From NCBI GenBank assembly GCA_963809795.1, contig CAWELN010000010.1, positions 123,574 through 187,573 on the forward strand: a DNA stretch of 64,000 nucleotides. The letters are read 5' to 3'. Origin of the DNA: DASUAS01 sp963809795 (lineage in GTDB: Bacteria > Actinomycetota > Acidimicrobiia > IMCC26256 > DASPTH01). A program made the translations under genes and the position numbers. The notes beneath the pieces are model-generated. The model saw only the letters and a list, made by a program, of their open reading frames with translations. It was not told where the DNA came from and searched no databases. Shown one piece after another: positions 1 through 8,918 of this stretch; within the stretch, counting starts at the first letter, position 1, and each line of letters opens with the position of its first letter.

Positions 1-2
1 CG

Positions 3-521
3 CTCGCCGACGACACCATCTTCCTGCTCCAGTGCCGCGCGGTGACCACCTCCACCCAGGGAAAGGCCGCAATCGACCCAATGGTCACGGTCGCCGAGAA
101 CAACCCGGCCGAGCTGGTGCCCCAGGTGCCCTTGTTCGCCGGGCTCAGCGACGACGAGATCGCGGCGATCGCGTCACTGTTCAAGGCGCGGCGCTTCAGC
201 GCAGGCGACGTGATAATCCGCGAAGGCTCCGGCGGCGCGGCCTTCTACCTGATCGACTCCGGCGAAGCGAAGGTCACCATCCGTGGTGAGGAGGTCGCCA
301 CGCTTGGGCGAGGCGACCACTTCGGCGAGATCGCGCTGATCGACGAAGGCGTGCGCGCCGCGACGGTGACCGCGACGACGGAGCTCGTGTGCCACGGCCT
401 TACGTTCTGGGAGTTCCGCCCGCTCGTGCAGCAGAACGGCGCGATCGGCTGGAAGCTGCTCCAGTCAATGGCCAAGATGCTGCGCGACGCAGAGACAGCG
501 CCGCCCGCCGTAGCGCCCTGA
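3..521 (+). CDS. Cyclic nucleotide-binding domain protein, 5' end outside window, possibly fused to a PEP/pyruvate-binding domain
   Basis: The visible part has a Crp-type cyclic nucleotide-binding fold: VPLFAGLSDDEIAAIASLFK, then GDVIIREGSGGAAFYLIDSG, and the phosphate-binding-cassette-like GDHFGEIALIDEGVRAATV. A GTG at 42 would give a free-standing 159-residue protein. The frame is open to the window edge, however, and the residues before it (DDTIFLLQCRAVTT) resemble the end of the N-terminal ATP-grasp domain of pyruvate phosphate dikinase / PEP synthase, which usually closes with LQ-x-RP-x-T. I therefore read this as the C-terminal end of a longer fusion in which nucleotide binding may control a phosphotransfer domain. 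The fold call is secure; the fusion is inference from about 14 residues. No helix-turn-helix follows, so it is not a Crp-like transcription factor. Confidence 0.6.
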   Translation, partial: LADDTIFLLQCRAVTTSTQGKAAIDPMVTVAENNPAELVPQVPLFAGLSDDEIAAIASLFKARRFSAGDVIIREGSGGAAFYLIDSGEAKVTIRGEEVATLGRGDHFGEIALIDEGVRAATVTATTELVCHGLTFWEFRPLVQQNGAIGWKLLQSMAKMLRDAETAPPAVAP

Positions 522-641
522 AGGGACAAGGACAGGCGCCGTCGCGGCTCGACCGGATCAAGCCGTTGCTCTACGACCCCGCGAACGACGACCGGCCGTT
601 CGCCGGTAGGTACCGGGCAACGGGCGACCCGACCCTTTGCC

Positions 642-1578
642 ACCGACGCGGCGTTCGGGGCCACCCGCCGCGTCGTGCTGGCGCCCAGCAAGCCAACGTC
701 GCCTTTGTCAGCATCGACAACCAGTTCTCCGCCGGCACCGTCGCCGTGGCCAAGCACGTCGACGGCGACGCCGCCGACAGCGACTACGTCTCCGGTCTCA
801 CGTACACGATCGCCGTGAACTGCGCGGTGAAGGACGACAGCGGCGACCTCGTCACCGTGCTCGACGGCGAGGTCACCGTGGCCGGAGACGGCGTGCCGGT
901 GACCGTGACGAACGCCGACGGAAGTCCCACCCTCGTTCCACTGGGCGCCCGGTGCTGGGGATCCGAGCCCGCTTCCGGCGGGGCCACCGCGGTCACGATC
1001 GACCACGACTCCTGCCAGAACGGGGCGGAAGTCGTCGCCGAGGCCGCGTCCGAAGCCCCGCAGGAGCTGTTGATCACGGCGACGAACACGTTCGACCCGG
1101 CGAACATCGCCCTGACCAAGGACGTCGTCGGCGAGCCGAACCCGAACGCCACCTACACCTTCTCGATCACGTGCACCATCGAAGACACGGACGGCACGAC
1201 GATCGACGTGCCGTTGCTCAGCGGCGAATCACCCCTGACGTTGGGCGGCGGAGAATCAGCAACGTTCGACGTCCTGGTCGGCTCGACGTGCACCGCGACC
1301 GAGCCCAACCGTCCGGTCGACGCCACCCTCACATTCACCGAGACGGGCTCAGTCGGCGACACCGACGCCGGCGACGGCGTCGTCACTGTCGGACCCGACG
1401 GTGCCCGATCACCGCGACGAACACCTTCCCGACGGTGGCTGCGAGTGCAGGCGACAAGCTGTCATTCACCGGATCGCCACTGGCGATCCCGATGGCTGGC
1501 ATTGCCTCTGCACTTATCACCGGTGGGTTTGCCCTGCTCCTCATCCGTCGGAGGTCGCGTCCCGACGCACCGGCGTGA
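642..1578 (+). CDS. DUF5979-type repeat surface protein with C-terminal membrane anchor (frame-broken)
   Basis: Two tandem beta-rich repeats are visible. Each opens like GTVAVAKHVDGDA or NIALTKDVVGEPNPNATYTF, contains a Y-T-x(3)-C strand (YTIAVNCAVKDD, YTFSITCTIEDTDG) and ends with an ITATNTF strand, the pattern of DUF5979 domains in actinobacterial cell-wall proteins. The C-terminus has a single hydrophobic segment (MAGIASALITGGFALLLI) followed by RRRSRPD, a membrane anchor and stop-transfer. The reading frame changes near 1405, where restoring one C would give GPDGAPITATNTF, and probably again near 690. The N-terminus and signal peptide cannot be placed, so the start is only the first position where the frame looks coding. 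Either sequencing errors or decay could explain this. Likely a surface-exposed adhesive or pilus-like protein. Confidence 0.55.
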
Positions 1579-1607
1579 GCGACCTGACGTGGCCTGCACG
1601 AACGAGG

Positions 1608-1691
1608 TGCCCGGAGTGGGATTCGAACCCACATGCCCCGAGGGGCGGCCGGTTTTGAGCCGACTGCGTCAGCCAGTTGCGCCATCCGGGC
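1608..1691 (-). tRNA. tRNA-Leu(CAA)
   Basis: Read on the minus strand, the acceptor stem GCCCGGA pairs with TCCGGGC. The anticodon stem GTCGG/CCGGC encloses the loop CTCAAAA, giving anticodon CAA. A long variable arm (CCCCTCGGGG) marks a class II tRNA, and the T arm has GTGGG-TTCGAAT-CCCAC. The 3' CCA is not encoded in full. Reads UUG. Confidence 0.93.
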
Positions 1692-1704
1692 GGACCCGAC
1701 GACG

Positions 1705-2739
1705 TTAGTTCGCCGCCGCCGCGGGGGCGTTCTGATTGCAGAGCAGGAACAGCGTCGCGAACGGGTCGACCGGTGGATTCTCGCCCGGCTTGCCGGGATG
1801 GATCTCGAAGTGCAGGTGCGGTCCCGTCGCGTTGCCGGTCATGCCGACGTACCCGATGACGTCTCCCGCGTTCACGAGCCGATCGTCACCCTCGTAGCGC
1901 GAGAAGTGCGCGTAGTAATAGGAGTAGCCGTCGAGCCCGGTGAGCCACGCGCCGTTGCCGCCGTCGCCGCCGACGTCGTGACGCATGAAGCCGGGCGCGA
2001 CCGCGACCACCGGGGTGCCGGTCAGCGCGCCCATGTCGATGCCCGGATGCGGTCCCCCCGATCGCAGCTCACCGAAGTCGTCGGTGAACACGACGACGCC
2101 CTTCACCGGGCACTCGCTCGCCCCGGTGGCGACGTCGACGCCGTGCTTCGTCGGATCGGCGGTGGCGAGGGCCTGCACCTTGTCGTACTGCGCGCTCGCC
2201 ACCGCCAGCTTCTTCTGCAGGAGGTCGTTGAGGGGCGCGAGCGTTGCCAGCGTCTTGTCGAGGTCGGCCTTCTGGTTCTTGAGGTCCGCTTCACGTGCTG
2301 CGAGCTCGGCCGCGGTCGCCCGCAGCTTGCTCGCCGCGTCGAGATCCTGCGTGCCCAGGGTGCCGGTGAGGTGCGCGGCGCGCAGGCCGTCCTCCGCGTT
2401 CTCGGCCTCCATCGCCGATTCGAACGCCGCCGTCTCGCCGTAGCGGACGTAGAGCTCGGCGGCTCGTTGCTTCACGATCGCCTTGAGCTCCGTGGCGCGG
2501 GCGCGCAGCTGCGGGATGTTCGCCTCGGCCGCGCTGATCTCGGCCTCGAGCTTGGCCTCGTCGGTCTGCGCCGCCGAGATGCGACCCGAGATGTCGGTCG
2601 CCTCGGCGCGGGCCGCGTCGAGACGCTGCTTCGCGAGCGTCAACGGGTCGCGCCCGGAGTCGTCGGCCGCGTGGGCGGCCACGGGCGACAACGCGAGCAC
2701 GCCGAGCGCGATGAGGAAGGCGGCGATCCGGCGAATCAC
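1705..2739 (-). CDS. Secreted coiled-coil M23 peptidase (EnvC/LytM-like)
   Basis: A 344-residue protein from a GTG at 2739. The N-terminus is a signal peptide (RRIAAFLIALGVLALSPVAA, then HA before ADD). Residues about 35-200 are rich in Ala/Glu/Lys heptads, a coiled coil as in EnvC/NlpD activators. The C-terminal LytM domain carries H-x3-D (GGPHPGIDMG) and H-x-H (GPHLHFEIH), the zinc ligands of active M23 metallo-endopeptidases, so it probably cleaves peptidoglycan cross-bridges itself. The frame stays open far upstream, but that part is antisense to pdtaR and polA and was excluded; the start was put at the codon just before the signal peptide. It sits alone, divergent from the coiled-coil gene at 2806. 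Confidence 0.85.
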   Translation of the reverse strand: MIRRIAAFLIALGVLALSPVAAHAADDSGRDPLTLAKQRLDAARAEATDISGRISAAQTDEAKLEAEISAAEANIPQLRARATELKAIVKQRAAELYVRYGETAAFESAMEAENAEDGLRAAHLTGTLGTQDLDAASKLRATAAELAAREADLKNQKADLDKTLATLAPLNDLLQKKLAVASAQYDKVQALATADPTKHGVDVATGASECPVKGVVVFTDDFGELRSGGPHPGIDMGALTGTPVVAVAPGFMRHDVGGDGGNGAWLTGLDGYSYYYAHFSRYEGDDRLVNAGDVIGYVGMTGNATGPHLHFEIHPGKPGENPPVDPFATLFLLCNQNAPAAAAN

Positions 2740-2790
2740 GGTGTTGTCGGTGTCGGCAACGAGCTGGATGTGCTTGAGGACGCCCGGATC

Positions 2791-2796
2791 TAGAAT
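2791..2796 (+). promoter_or_regulatory. Candidate -10 element (TAGAAT), leaderless
   Basis: TAGAAT matches the -10 consensus at 5 of 6 positions and ends 9 nt before the ATG at 2806. Transcription would start at or next to the start codon. No good -35 is seen. Confidence 0.4.
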
Positions 2797-2805
2797 GCCC
2801 CTTCT

Positions 2806-3105
2806 ATGTCGCAGTCCCTCCTCGAGCGCCGCCTGGTCGACGTCAGCGAACGCCTGAAACGGATCCGGGCCGAGCTCGCAGTCACCGAGGAGCAGCTGAG
2901 CTTCCTCGAGGAGGAAGCGGAGGACGTACGGCTGCGGGCGTTGGTGGCGGAGACCCCGCTCGCCGACGTGGAGGCCCGCGACGCCCGGCGCCACGCCGAC
3001 GCCCAGGCGCGCCATGCCGAGTCGTTGCGGGCGACGGTCCGCGAGCTGGAGCAGGAACAGGACTCCCTCCTCGACCGCATCTCGGCCGAAATGTCGGCGC
3101 GTTGA
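2806..3105 (+). CDS. Small coiled-coil protein upstream of pdtaR
   Basis: A 99-residue, highly charged protein (MSQSLLERRLVDVSERLKRI onward) made almost wholly of Leu/Glu/Arg heptads, so probably one long helical coiled coil. It has no signal peptide or membrane segment. It lies 15 nt before pdtaR on the same strand and is probably co-transcribed with it. I do not recognise a characterised family; a cytoplasmic dimeric helical protein is all that can be said. The reverse frame here is also open but has no recognisable domain. Confidence 0.7.
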   Translation: MSQSLLERRLVDVSERLKRIRAELAVTEEQLSFLEEEAEDVRLRALVAETPLADVEARDARRHADAQARHAESLRATVRELEQEQDSLLDRISAEMSAR

Positions 3106-3120
3106 CCACCGGGAGCCCTC

Positions 3121-3714
3121 GTGTCCGCTGAGCCGAGCCGTCCGACCCGCGTCGTCATCGCGGAGGACGAGGCCATCATCCGCCTCGATCTCAAGGAGCT
3201 CCTCCAGGAGGAGGGGTACGACGTCGTGGGCGAGACCGGCCGGGGCGACGAAGCCATCGAGCTGGTCCGTGACCTCCGGCCCGACCTCGTGATCCTCGAC
3301 ATCAAGATGCCGGGCCTCGACGGTCTCTCGGCCGCCCGTCACGTGGCCAGCGAGCGGTTGGCCGCGGTGCTGATGGTCACCGCGTTCTCCCAGCGTGAGC
3401 TGGTCGAGCAGGCCCGCGACGCCGGTGCGTTGGCGTACCTGGTGAAGCCGTTCCAGAAGAGCGACCTGATCCCGGCCATCGAGGTCGCGCTGGGCCGGTT
3501 CGCCGAGCTGAGCGCGCTGGAGCGCGACGTCGAGGACCTGCAGTCCCGCCTGGAGGCGCGCAAGACGATCGACCGCGCCAAGGGTCGCCTGATGGACGAC
3601 CACTCGATGGCCGAGCAGGACGCCTGGCGGTTCCTCCAACAGCAGGCGATGGCCAACCGGGTGAAGATCGACGAGATCGCCCGGCGGGTCGTCGACGGCG
3701 AGCTCACGCCATAG
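3121..3714 (+). CDS. pdtaR: ANTAR-domain response regulator, PdtaR-like
   Basis: A 197-residue protein from GTG 3121. The N-terminal receiver domain has the acidic pair in IAEDEAIIR, the phospho-acceptor Asp in LVILDIKMPG and the conserved Lys in YLVKPF. The C-terminal part (about residues 135-190; IDRAKGRLMDDHSMAEQDAW) is an ANTAR RNA-binding domain. Proteins of this family are phosphorylated by a PdtaS-type histidine kinase and act as antiterminators by binding paired hairpins in mRNA leaders. In Mycobacterium tuberculosis the orthologue (Rv1626) also lies just before polA, so synteny supports the name. The kinase gene is not in the window. Confidence 0.9.
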   Translation: MSAEPSRPTRVVIAEDEAIIRLDLKELLQEEGYDVVGETGRGDEAIELVRDLRPDLVILDIKMPGLDGLSAARHVASERLAAVLMVTAFSQRELVEQARDAGALAYLVKPFQKSDLIPAIEVALGRFAELSALERDVEDLQSRLEARKTIDRAKGRLMDDHSMAEQDAWRFLQQQAMANRVKIDEIARRVVDGELTP

Positions 3715-3735
3715 CGATCGGGGTCGCCCGGCCCG

Positions 3736-3741
3736 TACGAT
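3736..3741 (+). promoter_or_regulatory. Candidate -10 element (TACGAT) of polA, leaderless
   Basis: TACGAT fits the actinobacterial TANNNT pattern and ends 6 nt before the GTG at 3748. The same string recurs with the same spacing before the selenoprotein gene at 15729. Confidence 0.45.
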
Positions 3742-3747
3742 CGGCGT

Positions 3748-6400
3748 GTGTCGAATCTCCTCCTGATCGACGGCCTGTCGCTGGCGTATCGCGCGTTCTA
3801 CGCGCTCCCATCCGACCTCGCCACCCCTGCCGGGACCATCACCAACGCCGTCTTCGGCTTCACCTCGATGCTGGTGAAGGTCCTCGGCGACGAGCACCCC
3901 GATGGCATCGCGGTGGTGTTCGACGCGCCCGGGCCCACCTTCCGCAACGACCTCGACGCCAACTACAAGGGCAACCGCAAGGAGACGCCCGACATCTTCG
4001 TGCCCCAGATCCCCCTGATCCACGAGGTCATCGAGGCGCTGCAGATCCCGACGCTGCAAGTGCCCGGGGTCGAGGCCGACGACGTGATCGCGACCCTCGC
4101 GGTGCGGGCGGCGGCCGACGGCATCGACGTGATCATCGTCACCGGCGACCGCGACAGCTACCAGTTGGTCTCCGACCCGCACGTCAAGGTGCTCTACAAC
4201 CGCCGGGGCGTGTCCGACTACGTGCTCTACGACGAGGCCGGCATCTTCGAGCGCACCGGCGTCACGCCCGCGCAGTATCCGGAGTACGCGGCGTTGCGGG
4301 GTGATCCGAGCGACAACCTGCCCGGCGTCCCCGGCATCGGGGAGAAGACCGCGGCCAAGCTCATCGCCACCTACGGGAACCTGGAGACCATCTTCGAGCA
4401 CCTCGACGACCTCCCCCCGAAGCAGCGGCAGAACCTGGGTGAAGCGCGCGACCGCGTGTTCCTCAACCGCGAGATGTCGCGCCTGCGCCTCGACTGCGAC
4501 GTCGACGCGGTGCCGGCGGAGCTCAAGATGGGGGCATGGGACCGCGAGCAGGTGCGGGTCCTGTTCGACCAGCTCGCGTTCCGCACGTTGCTGCCCCGCC
4601 TGCTCGAGGCGGTCGGTGAGTCGGCGGCCGCCGAGGTCGAAGCGGCCACGCTCGACGTCGACGTCAGCGTCGCCCGCGACGAGAGAGCGGTGCTGGAGCT
4701 CCTGGGAACCATCGCCGAGAGCGACGAGCCCTACGCGATCGAAGCGCGTTGGGAAGGTGCGCCCGGGGCCAGCCGGTTGCGTGCGGTCGCCATCGCCACC
4801 GACGATGCGTCAGCCACTTACGTCGACGGTGCGCTCCTCGCGCAGCCCGCGGTGCGGGAGGCGCTCCTGGCGCTGTTCGACACCGGCGGCCCGGGGCTGA
4901 TCGCGCATCGGGCGAAGGAGCTGATGCACGGCCTCGACGCCGACGTTCGCTCGTTGCTGCACGACACCGCGGTGATGGCGTATCTCCTCGACCCCGGCTC
5001 CGGGAAGTTCCTGCTGGAGGACCTCGCGCTCCGGTTCCTGTCGCTGGAGGTGCGTTCCCCCGACGCGGAGGAGGGCACCCTCGACCTCGACGGCGACAAC
5101 GAGCTGGACCAGACCGGCCGCCGCGCCGTCGTCGTCCTCCAGCTCGCGGCCGCGCTCGAGCAGGCGCTCGAAGCGCGCGAGCTCACCGAGCTCTACCAGC
5201 TGTTCGAGCTCCCGCTGGTCCGGGTGCTGGCCCGGATGGAATCGAACGGGATCAAGGTCGACCGCGAGTTCCTCGAGAACCTGCGCGCCGACCTGGCCCA
5301 GCAGTGCGACATGTACGTGCAGCGGATCTATGCGCACGCGGGGGAGGAGTTCAACGTCAACTCGACCCCGCAGCTCCGGGCGATCCTGTTCGAGAAGCTC
5401 GGTCTGGTGCCGCTGAAGAAGACCAAGACCGGGCCGTCGACCGACGCCGACTCGCTCCAGAAGATGGCCGAGGACCACCCCATCGTCGAGGACCTGCTGC
5501 GGTACCGCGAGGTCGAGAAGCTGCGCAGCACCTACGCCGACGCGTTGCCGCCGCTGATCGCGCCCGACGGGCGGATCCACGCGACGTTCAAGCAGACCGA
5601 CACCACCACGGGGCGGATCTCCAGCGAGGCGCCCAACCTCCAGAACGTGCCCGTGCGCACCGCCGACGGTCGCGAGATGCGGCGCGCGTTCGTCGCCGAG
5701 GACGGTTGGGGGATCCTCACCGCGGACTACTCGCAGATCGAGCTGCGCGTGCTCGCGCACCTCGCCGAGGACCCGGGGCTCATCGACGCGTTCGAGCGCG
5801 GCGTCGATGTGCACACCGCCACCGCGGCCAAGGTGTTCGGCGTCGACGAGAGCACGGTCGACGCCGCGCAGCGCCGCTTCGCCAAGGTGGTCAACTACGG
5901 CCTCGCCTACGGCATGGAGGCCTACGGCCTGGGCCAGCGGCTCGGCATCGCGACCCCGCGAGGCGGCGGAGATCCTCGACGCCTACTTCGACGGGTTCCC
6001 GAACGTGCGCACGTTCATGGAGGCGACGGTCCAGGAGGCGAAGGAGCGCGGCTACACCACGACGATCTTCGGTCGCCGGCGGCAGATCAGCGAGCTCACG
6101 TCGGACAACTTCCGGATCCGCCAGATGGGGGAGCGCATGGCGCAGAACGCGCCGGTGCAGGGCTCGGCCGCCGACATCTTCAAGCTGGCGATGATCGACC
6201 TCGACCGCGCCCTCGACGAAGCGGATTCTGATGCCCGCATGCTGCTCACGGTGCACGACGAGCTCGTGCTCGAAGTGCCCGAGTCGGAGCACGCCGACAC
6301 CGAGATCCTGGTGCGCGACGTCATGGAGCGCGTCACCGAGCTCCGGGTCCCGCTCACCGTCGACACCGGCTTCGGCCCCAACTGGGCCGCGGCGAAGTAG
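3748..6400 (+). CDS. polA: DNA polymerase I (one frame break near 5960)
   Basis: About 883 residues. Residues 1-290 are the 5'-3' exonuclease domain (LLIDGLSLAYRAFYALP; GVEADDVIATLA; GDRDSYQLV). A middle 3'-5' exonuclease-like domain follows, then the polymerase domain from about 480 with motif A (TADYSQIELRVLAHLAED), motif B (FAKVVNYGLAYGM) and motif C (VHDELVLEV). The frame shifts by one base at about 5958-5965, just after motif B (LGIATP, then EAAEILDAYF). Removing one C from the local CCCCGCG run restores the protein, so a sequencing error is more likely than a pseudogene in this housekeeping gene. Fills gaps in replication and completes excision repair, matching the uvr genes in this window. 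The start GTG is leaderless. Confidence 0.93.
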
Positions 6401-6424
6401 CTCCGAGCTCACACGCGTGCCCTG

Positions 6425-7159
6425 GTGACCGGCGTGCCACCCGGGGATCCCCACTGGTTCGACGCGGTCGCCGAGTTCCTCGGGCCGGCCTACCTGCGCA
6501 ACGCGTTCACGAAGGGGACCGAGCAGGAGGTCGACTTCCTCGTCGACGCCCTCGCACTCGAGTCGGGGATGCGGGTGCTCGACGTCGGCTGCGGACCGGG
6601 GCGTCACTCCCTCGCGCTGGCCCGGCGCGGCGTCGACGTCGTCGGTGTCGACCACAGCCCGGCGTTCGTCCGGCTCGCCCGCGACGCCGCGGCCGCCGAA
6701 GGGCTGTCGGCCACCTTCGAGGAGCTCGACGTCCGGGAGCTCCACCGCCCGGGCGAGTTCGACGCCGCCGTCTGCCTGTGCCAGGGCGGCTTCGGCCTGC
6801 TGGGCGGACGCGACGAGACCGCGGTGTTCGGCCGGATCGCGGCCGGCCTCCGCCGGGGCGGGCGCCTCGCGGTGAGCGCCTTCTCGGCCGTCTTCGCCGT
6901 CCGCCACCTGGAGGTGGGGGAGGAGTACGACGCGGCGACGGGGGTGCTGCACGAGGTGGCGACGGTGCGTGGGCCCGAGGGCGACGAAGCCGAGTTCGAG
7001 CTCTGGACCACCTGCTTCACCGCCCGCGAGCTCGAGCTCCTGGCGCGCACCGCCGGGCTGCACGACGTCGAGGTCCACGGGGTGACGCCGGGCGGGTACC
7101 GGCGACAGGCCCCGACGCTCGATCACCACGAGCTGCTGCTCCTCGCGCGGCGCCCTTGA
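6425..7159 (+). CDS. Class I SAM-dependent methyltransferase
   Basis: A 244-residue protein from GTG 6425 with the Rossmann methyltransferase core: motif I VLDVGCGPGRHSLALA, the acidic residue after strand 2 (VVGVDHS), and the strand-4 region FDAAVCLCQGGFGLL. No further domain is visible, so the substrate cannot be named; it resembles the small soluble ubiE/Methyltransf_25 type. It starts 24 nt after polA on the same strand and precedes rpsA, so it may be read from the polA transcript. It has no signal or membrane segment. Confidence 0.8.
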   Translation: MTGVPPGDPHWFDAVAEFLGPAYLRNAFTKGTEQEVDFLVDALALESGMRVLDVGCGPGRHSLALARRGVDVVGVDHSPAFVRLARDAAAAEGLSATFEELDVRELHRPGEFDAAVCLCQGGFGLLGGRDETAVFGRIAAGLRRGGRLAVSAFSAVFAVRHLEVGEEYDAATGVLHEVATVRGPEGDEAEFELWTTCFTARELELLARTAGLHDVEVHGVTPGGYRRQAPTLDHHELLLLARRP

Positions 7160-7301
7160 CGCGGTCCGCGAAACGTCTGGGTCGACTTTCCGGAAACGCG
7201 ACCCGACCTGTACCCTGGTTGTTCGGCCTCGACCCGAGGCCCCCCATTCGCGCCCGTCAGACGCCTGGCGTCGCAAGTGGTTCCACCGCAGAGGAGTCGA
7301 G

Positions 7302-8816
7302 TTGCCCGATCAGGACGTGACGGAGGCGGCCGCGACCGCCACCGTCCCCGAGGAGACTGGGGCGGCCCCCGAGGCCACCCCCGAAGCCCCCGAGAGCGAA
7401 GCCGAAGTCACCCCCGCCGCCGATGACGCGACCGAGGCCCCCGACGAGGACGGCCAGAACGAGTTGGTCGTGTTCGACGACCTCGGCGGCCAGTCGTTCG
7501 CCGATGCCGTCGACGCCACCATCGTCGAGTTCGACGACGGTGACATCGTCACCGGCCGGGTGGTGAAGATCGACAGCGACGAGGTGCTGCTCGACATCGG
7601 CTTCAAGTCCGAGGGCGTCATCCCCTCGCGTGAGCTGTCCATCCGCAACGACGTCGACCCTCACGAGATCGTCTCGCTCGACGACGAGCTCGAGGCCCTC
7701 GTCCTCCAGAAGGAGGACAAGGACGGTCGCCTGATCCTGTCGAAGAAGCGCGCCCAGTACGAGCGCGCCTGGGGCACGATCGAGGAGATCAAGGAGAAGG
7801 ACGGCGTCGTCAAGGGCCCGGTCATCGAGGTGGTCAAGGGCGGCCTGATCCTCGACATCGGCCTCCGGGGCTTCCTCCCGGCGTCCCTCGTCGACCTCCG
7901 CCGTGTGCGCGACCTCCAGCCCTACGTGGGCAAGGAGATCGAGTGCAAGATCATCGAGCTCGACAAGAACCGCAACAACGTCGTGCTGTCGCGGCGCGCC
8001 TACCTGGAGGAGACGCAGCGCGAGCAGCGCGACGAGTTCCTCGCCAACCTGAAGCCGGGCGAGATCCGCAACGGTGTCGTCTCGTCGGTCGTCAACTTCG
8101 GTGCGTTCGTCGACCTCGGTGGCATGGACGGACTCGTGCACGTCTCCGAGCTGTCGTGGAAGCACGTCGACCACCCGAGCTCGGTCGTGCAGGTGGGCGA
8201 CGAGGTGACCGTCCAGGTGCTCGACGTCGACCTCTCCCGCGAGCGCATCTCGCTGTCGCTCAAGGCCACGCAGCAGGACCCGTGGCAGGAGTTCGCCACC
8301 AGCCACCAGGTCGGTGAGCTCGTCTACGGGCGGGTCACCAAGCTGGTGCCCTTCGGCGCGTTCGTGCAGGTGGGCGAAGGGATCGAGGGCCTGGTGCACA
8401 TCTCGGAGATGGCCGTCCACCACGTGGAGGCACCCGAGCAGGTCGTCACCCCGGGCGAGGAGCTCTGGGTGAAGATCATCGACATCGACCTCGACCGCCG
8501 GCGCATCTCGCTGTCGATCAAGCAGGCTGCCGAGGGCGGCGTGGTCGCGGCCGAGTACCAGGAGCACTACGGCGAGCACGCGTACGACGAGCAGGGCAAC
8601 TACATCGGCCCGGCCTACGAGGAAGAGGTCGCCGAGGGCGACGGCGTCGAGGCAGAAGCCGGCGCGGAGGGCGCGGTCGACGCCGCACCCGACGCGTCCG
8701 GTGCCGACAGTGCCGACGTCGTGCCCGAGGCGTCGACCGCCGACGTCGTGCCCGAGGCGCCCACTGCCGACGTGCCCGACGTCACCTCCGAGGGCGACGC
8801 GACGCCGACCGAGTAG
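7302..8816 (+). CDS. rpsA: 30S ribosomal protein S1
   Basis: 504 residues. The TTG start at 7302 is preceded by GAGGAG at good spacing. An acidic Ala/Pro/Glu-rich N-terminal tail of about 70 residues precedes four S1 RNA-binding domains, roughly at residues 80-150, 165-235, 250-320 and 335-405. The third (NGVVSSVVNFGAFVDLGG, HVSELSW) and fourth (GRVTKLVPFGAFVQVGEG, HISEMAV) are the best conserved. The acidic C-terminal tail repeats VVPEA and TADV units. Four domains is the usual number in Actinobacteria, against six in E. coli. S1 holds mRNA on the 30S subunit, a role of uncertain weight where many mRNAs lack leaders, as here. Confidence 0.95.
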   Translation: MPDQDVTEAAATATVPEETGAAPEATPEAPESEAEVTPAADDATEAPDEDGQNELVVFDDLGGQSFADAVDATIVEFDDGDIVTGRVVKIDSDEVLLDIGFKSEGVIPSRELSIRNDVDPHEIVSLDDELEALVLQKEDKDGRLILSKKRAQYERAWGTIEEIKEKDGVVKGPVIEVVKGGLILDIGLRGFLPASLVDLRRVRDLQPYVGKEIECKIIELDKNRNNVVLSRRAYLEETQREQRDEFLANLKPGEIRNGVVSSVVNFGAFVDLGGMDGLVHVSELSWKHVDHPSSVVQVGDEVTVQVLDVDLSRERISLSLKATQQDPWQEFATSHQVGELVYGRVTKLVPFGAFVQVGEGIEGLVHISEMAVHHVEAPEQVVTPGEELWVKIIDIDLDRRRISLSIKQAAEGGVVAAEYQEHYGEHAYDEQGNYIGPAYEEEVAEGDGVEAEAGAEGAVDAAPDASGADSADVVPEASTADVVPEAPTADVPDVTSEGDATPTE

Positions 8817-8822
8817 CCGGAT

Positions 8823-8837
8823 CCGGGGAAATCCCGG
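8823..8837 (+). terminator. Short hairpin after rpsA
   Basis: CCGGG-GAAAT-CCCGG, a 5-bp GC stem just after the rpsA stop, followed by a mixed rather than T-rich stretch. A weak terminator at best. Confidence 0.3.
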
Positions 8838-8918
8838 TTCCCGGTGACATCCGACTCAAGGCTTCCCGTGCGGGGGCCGAACTCTGAGGGACCAGAACGG
8901 ATCCCGAGGGGAGTCGCG

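Noticed and set aside
2740..4401. Upstream extension of the minus-strand M23 reading frame (898 codons in all)
   Set aside because: It is antisense to pdtaR and polA, has composition typical of GC-biased shadow frames (Val/Asp/His/Gln-rich) and no domain. The signal peptide fixes the true start near 2739.
7160..7301. Riboswitch or S1 autoregulatory leader before rpsA
   Set aside because: The 142 bp hold a normal ribosome site, but I could not recognise a conserved aptamer or a convincing long-range fold.
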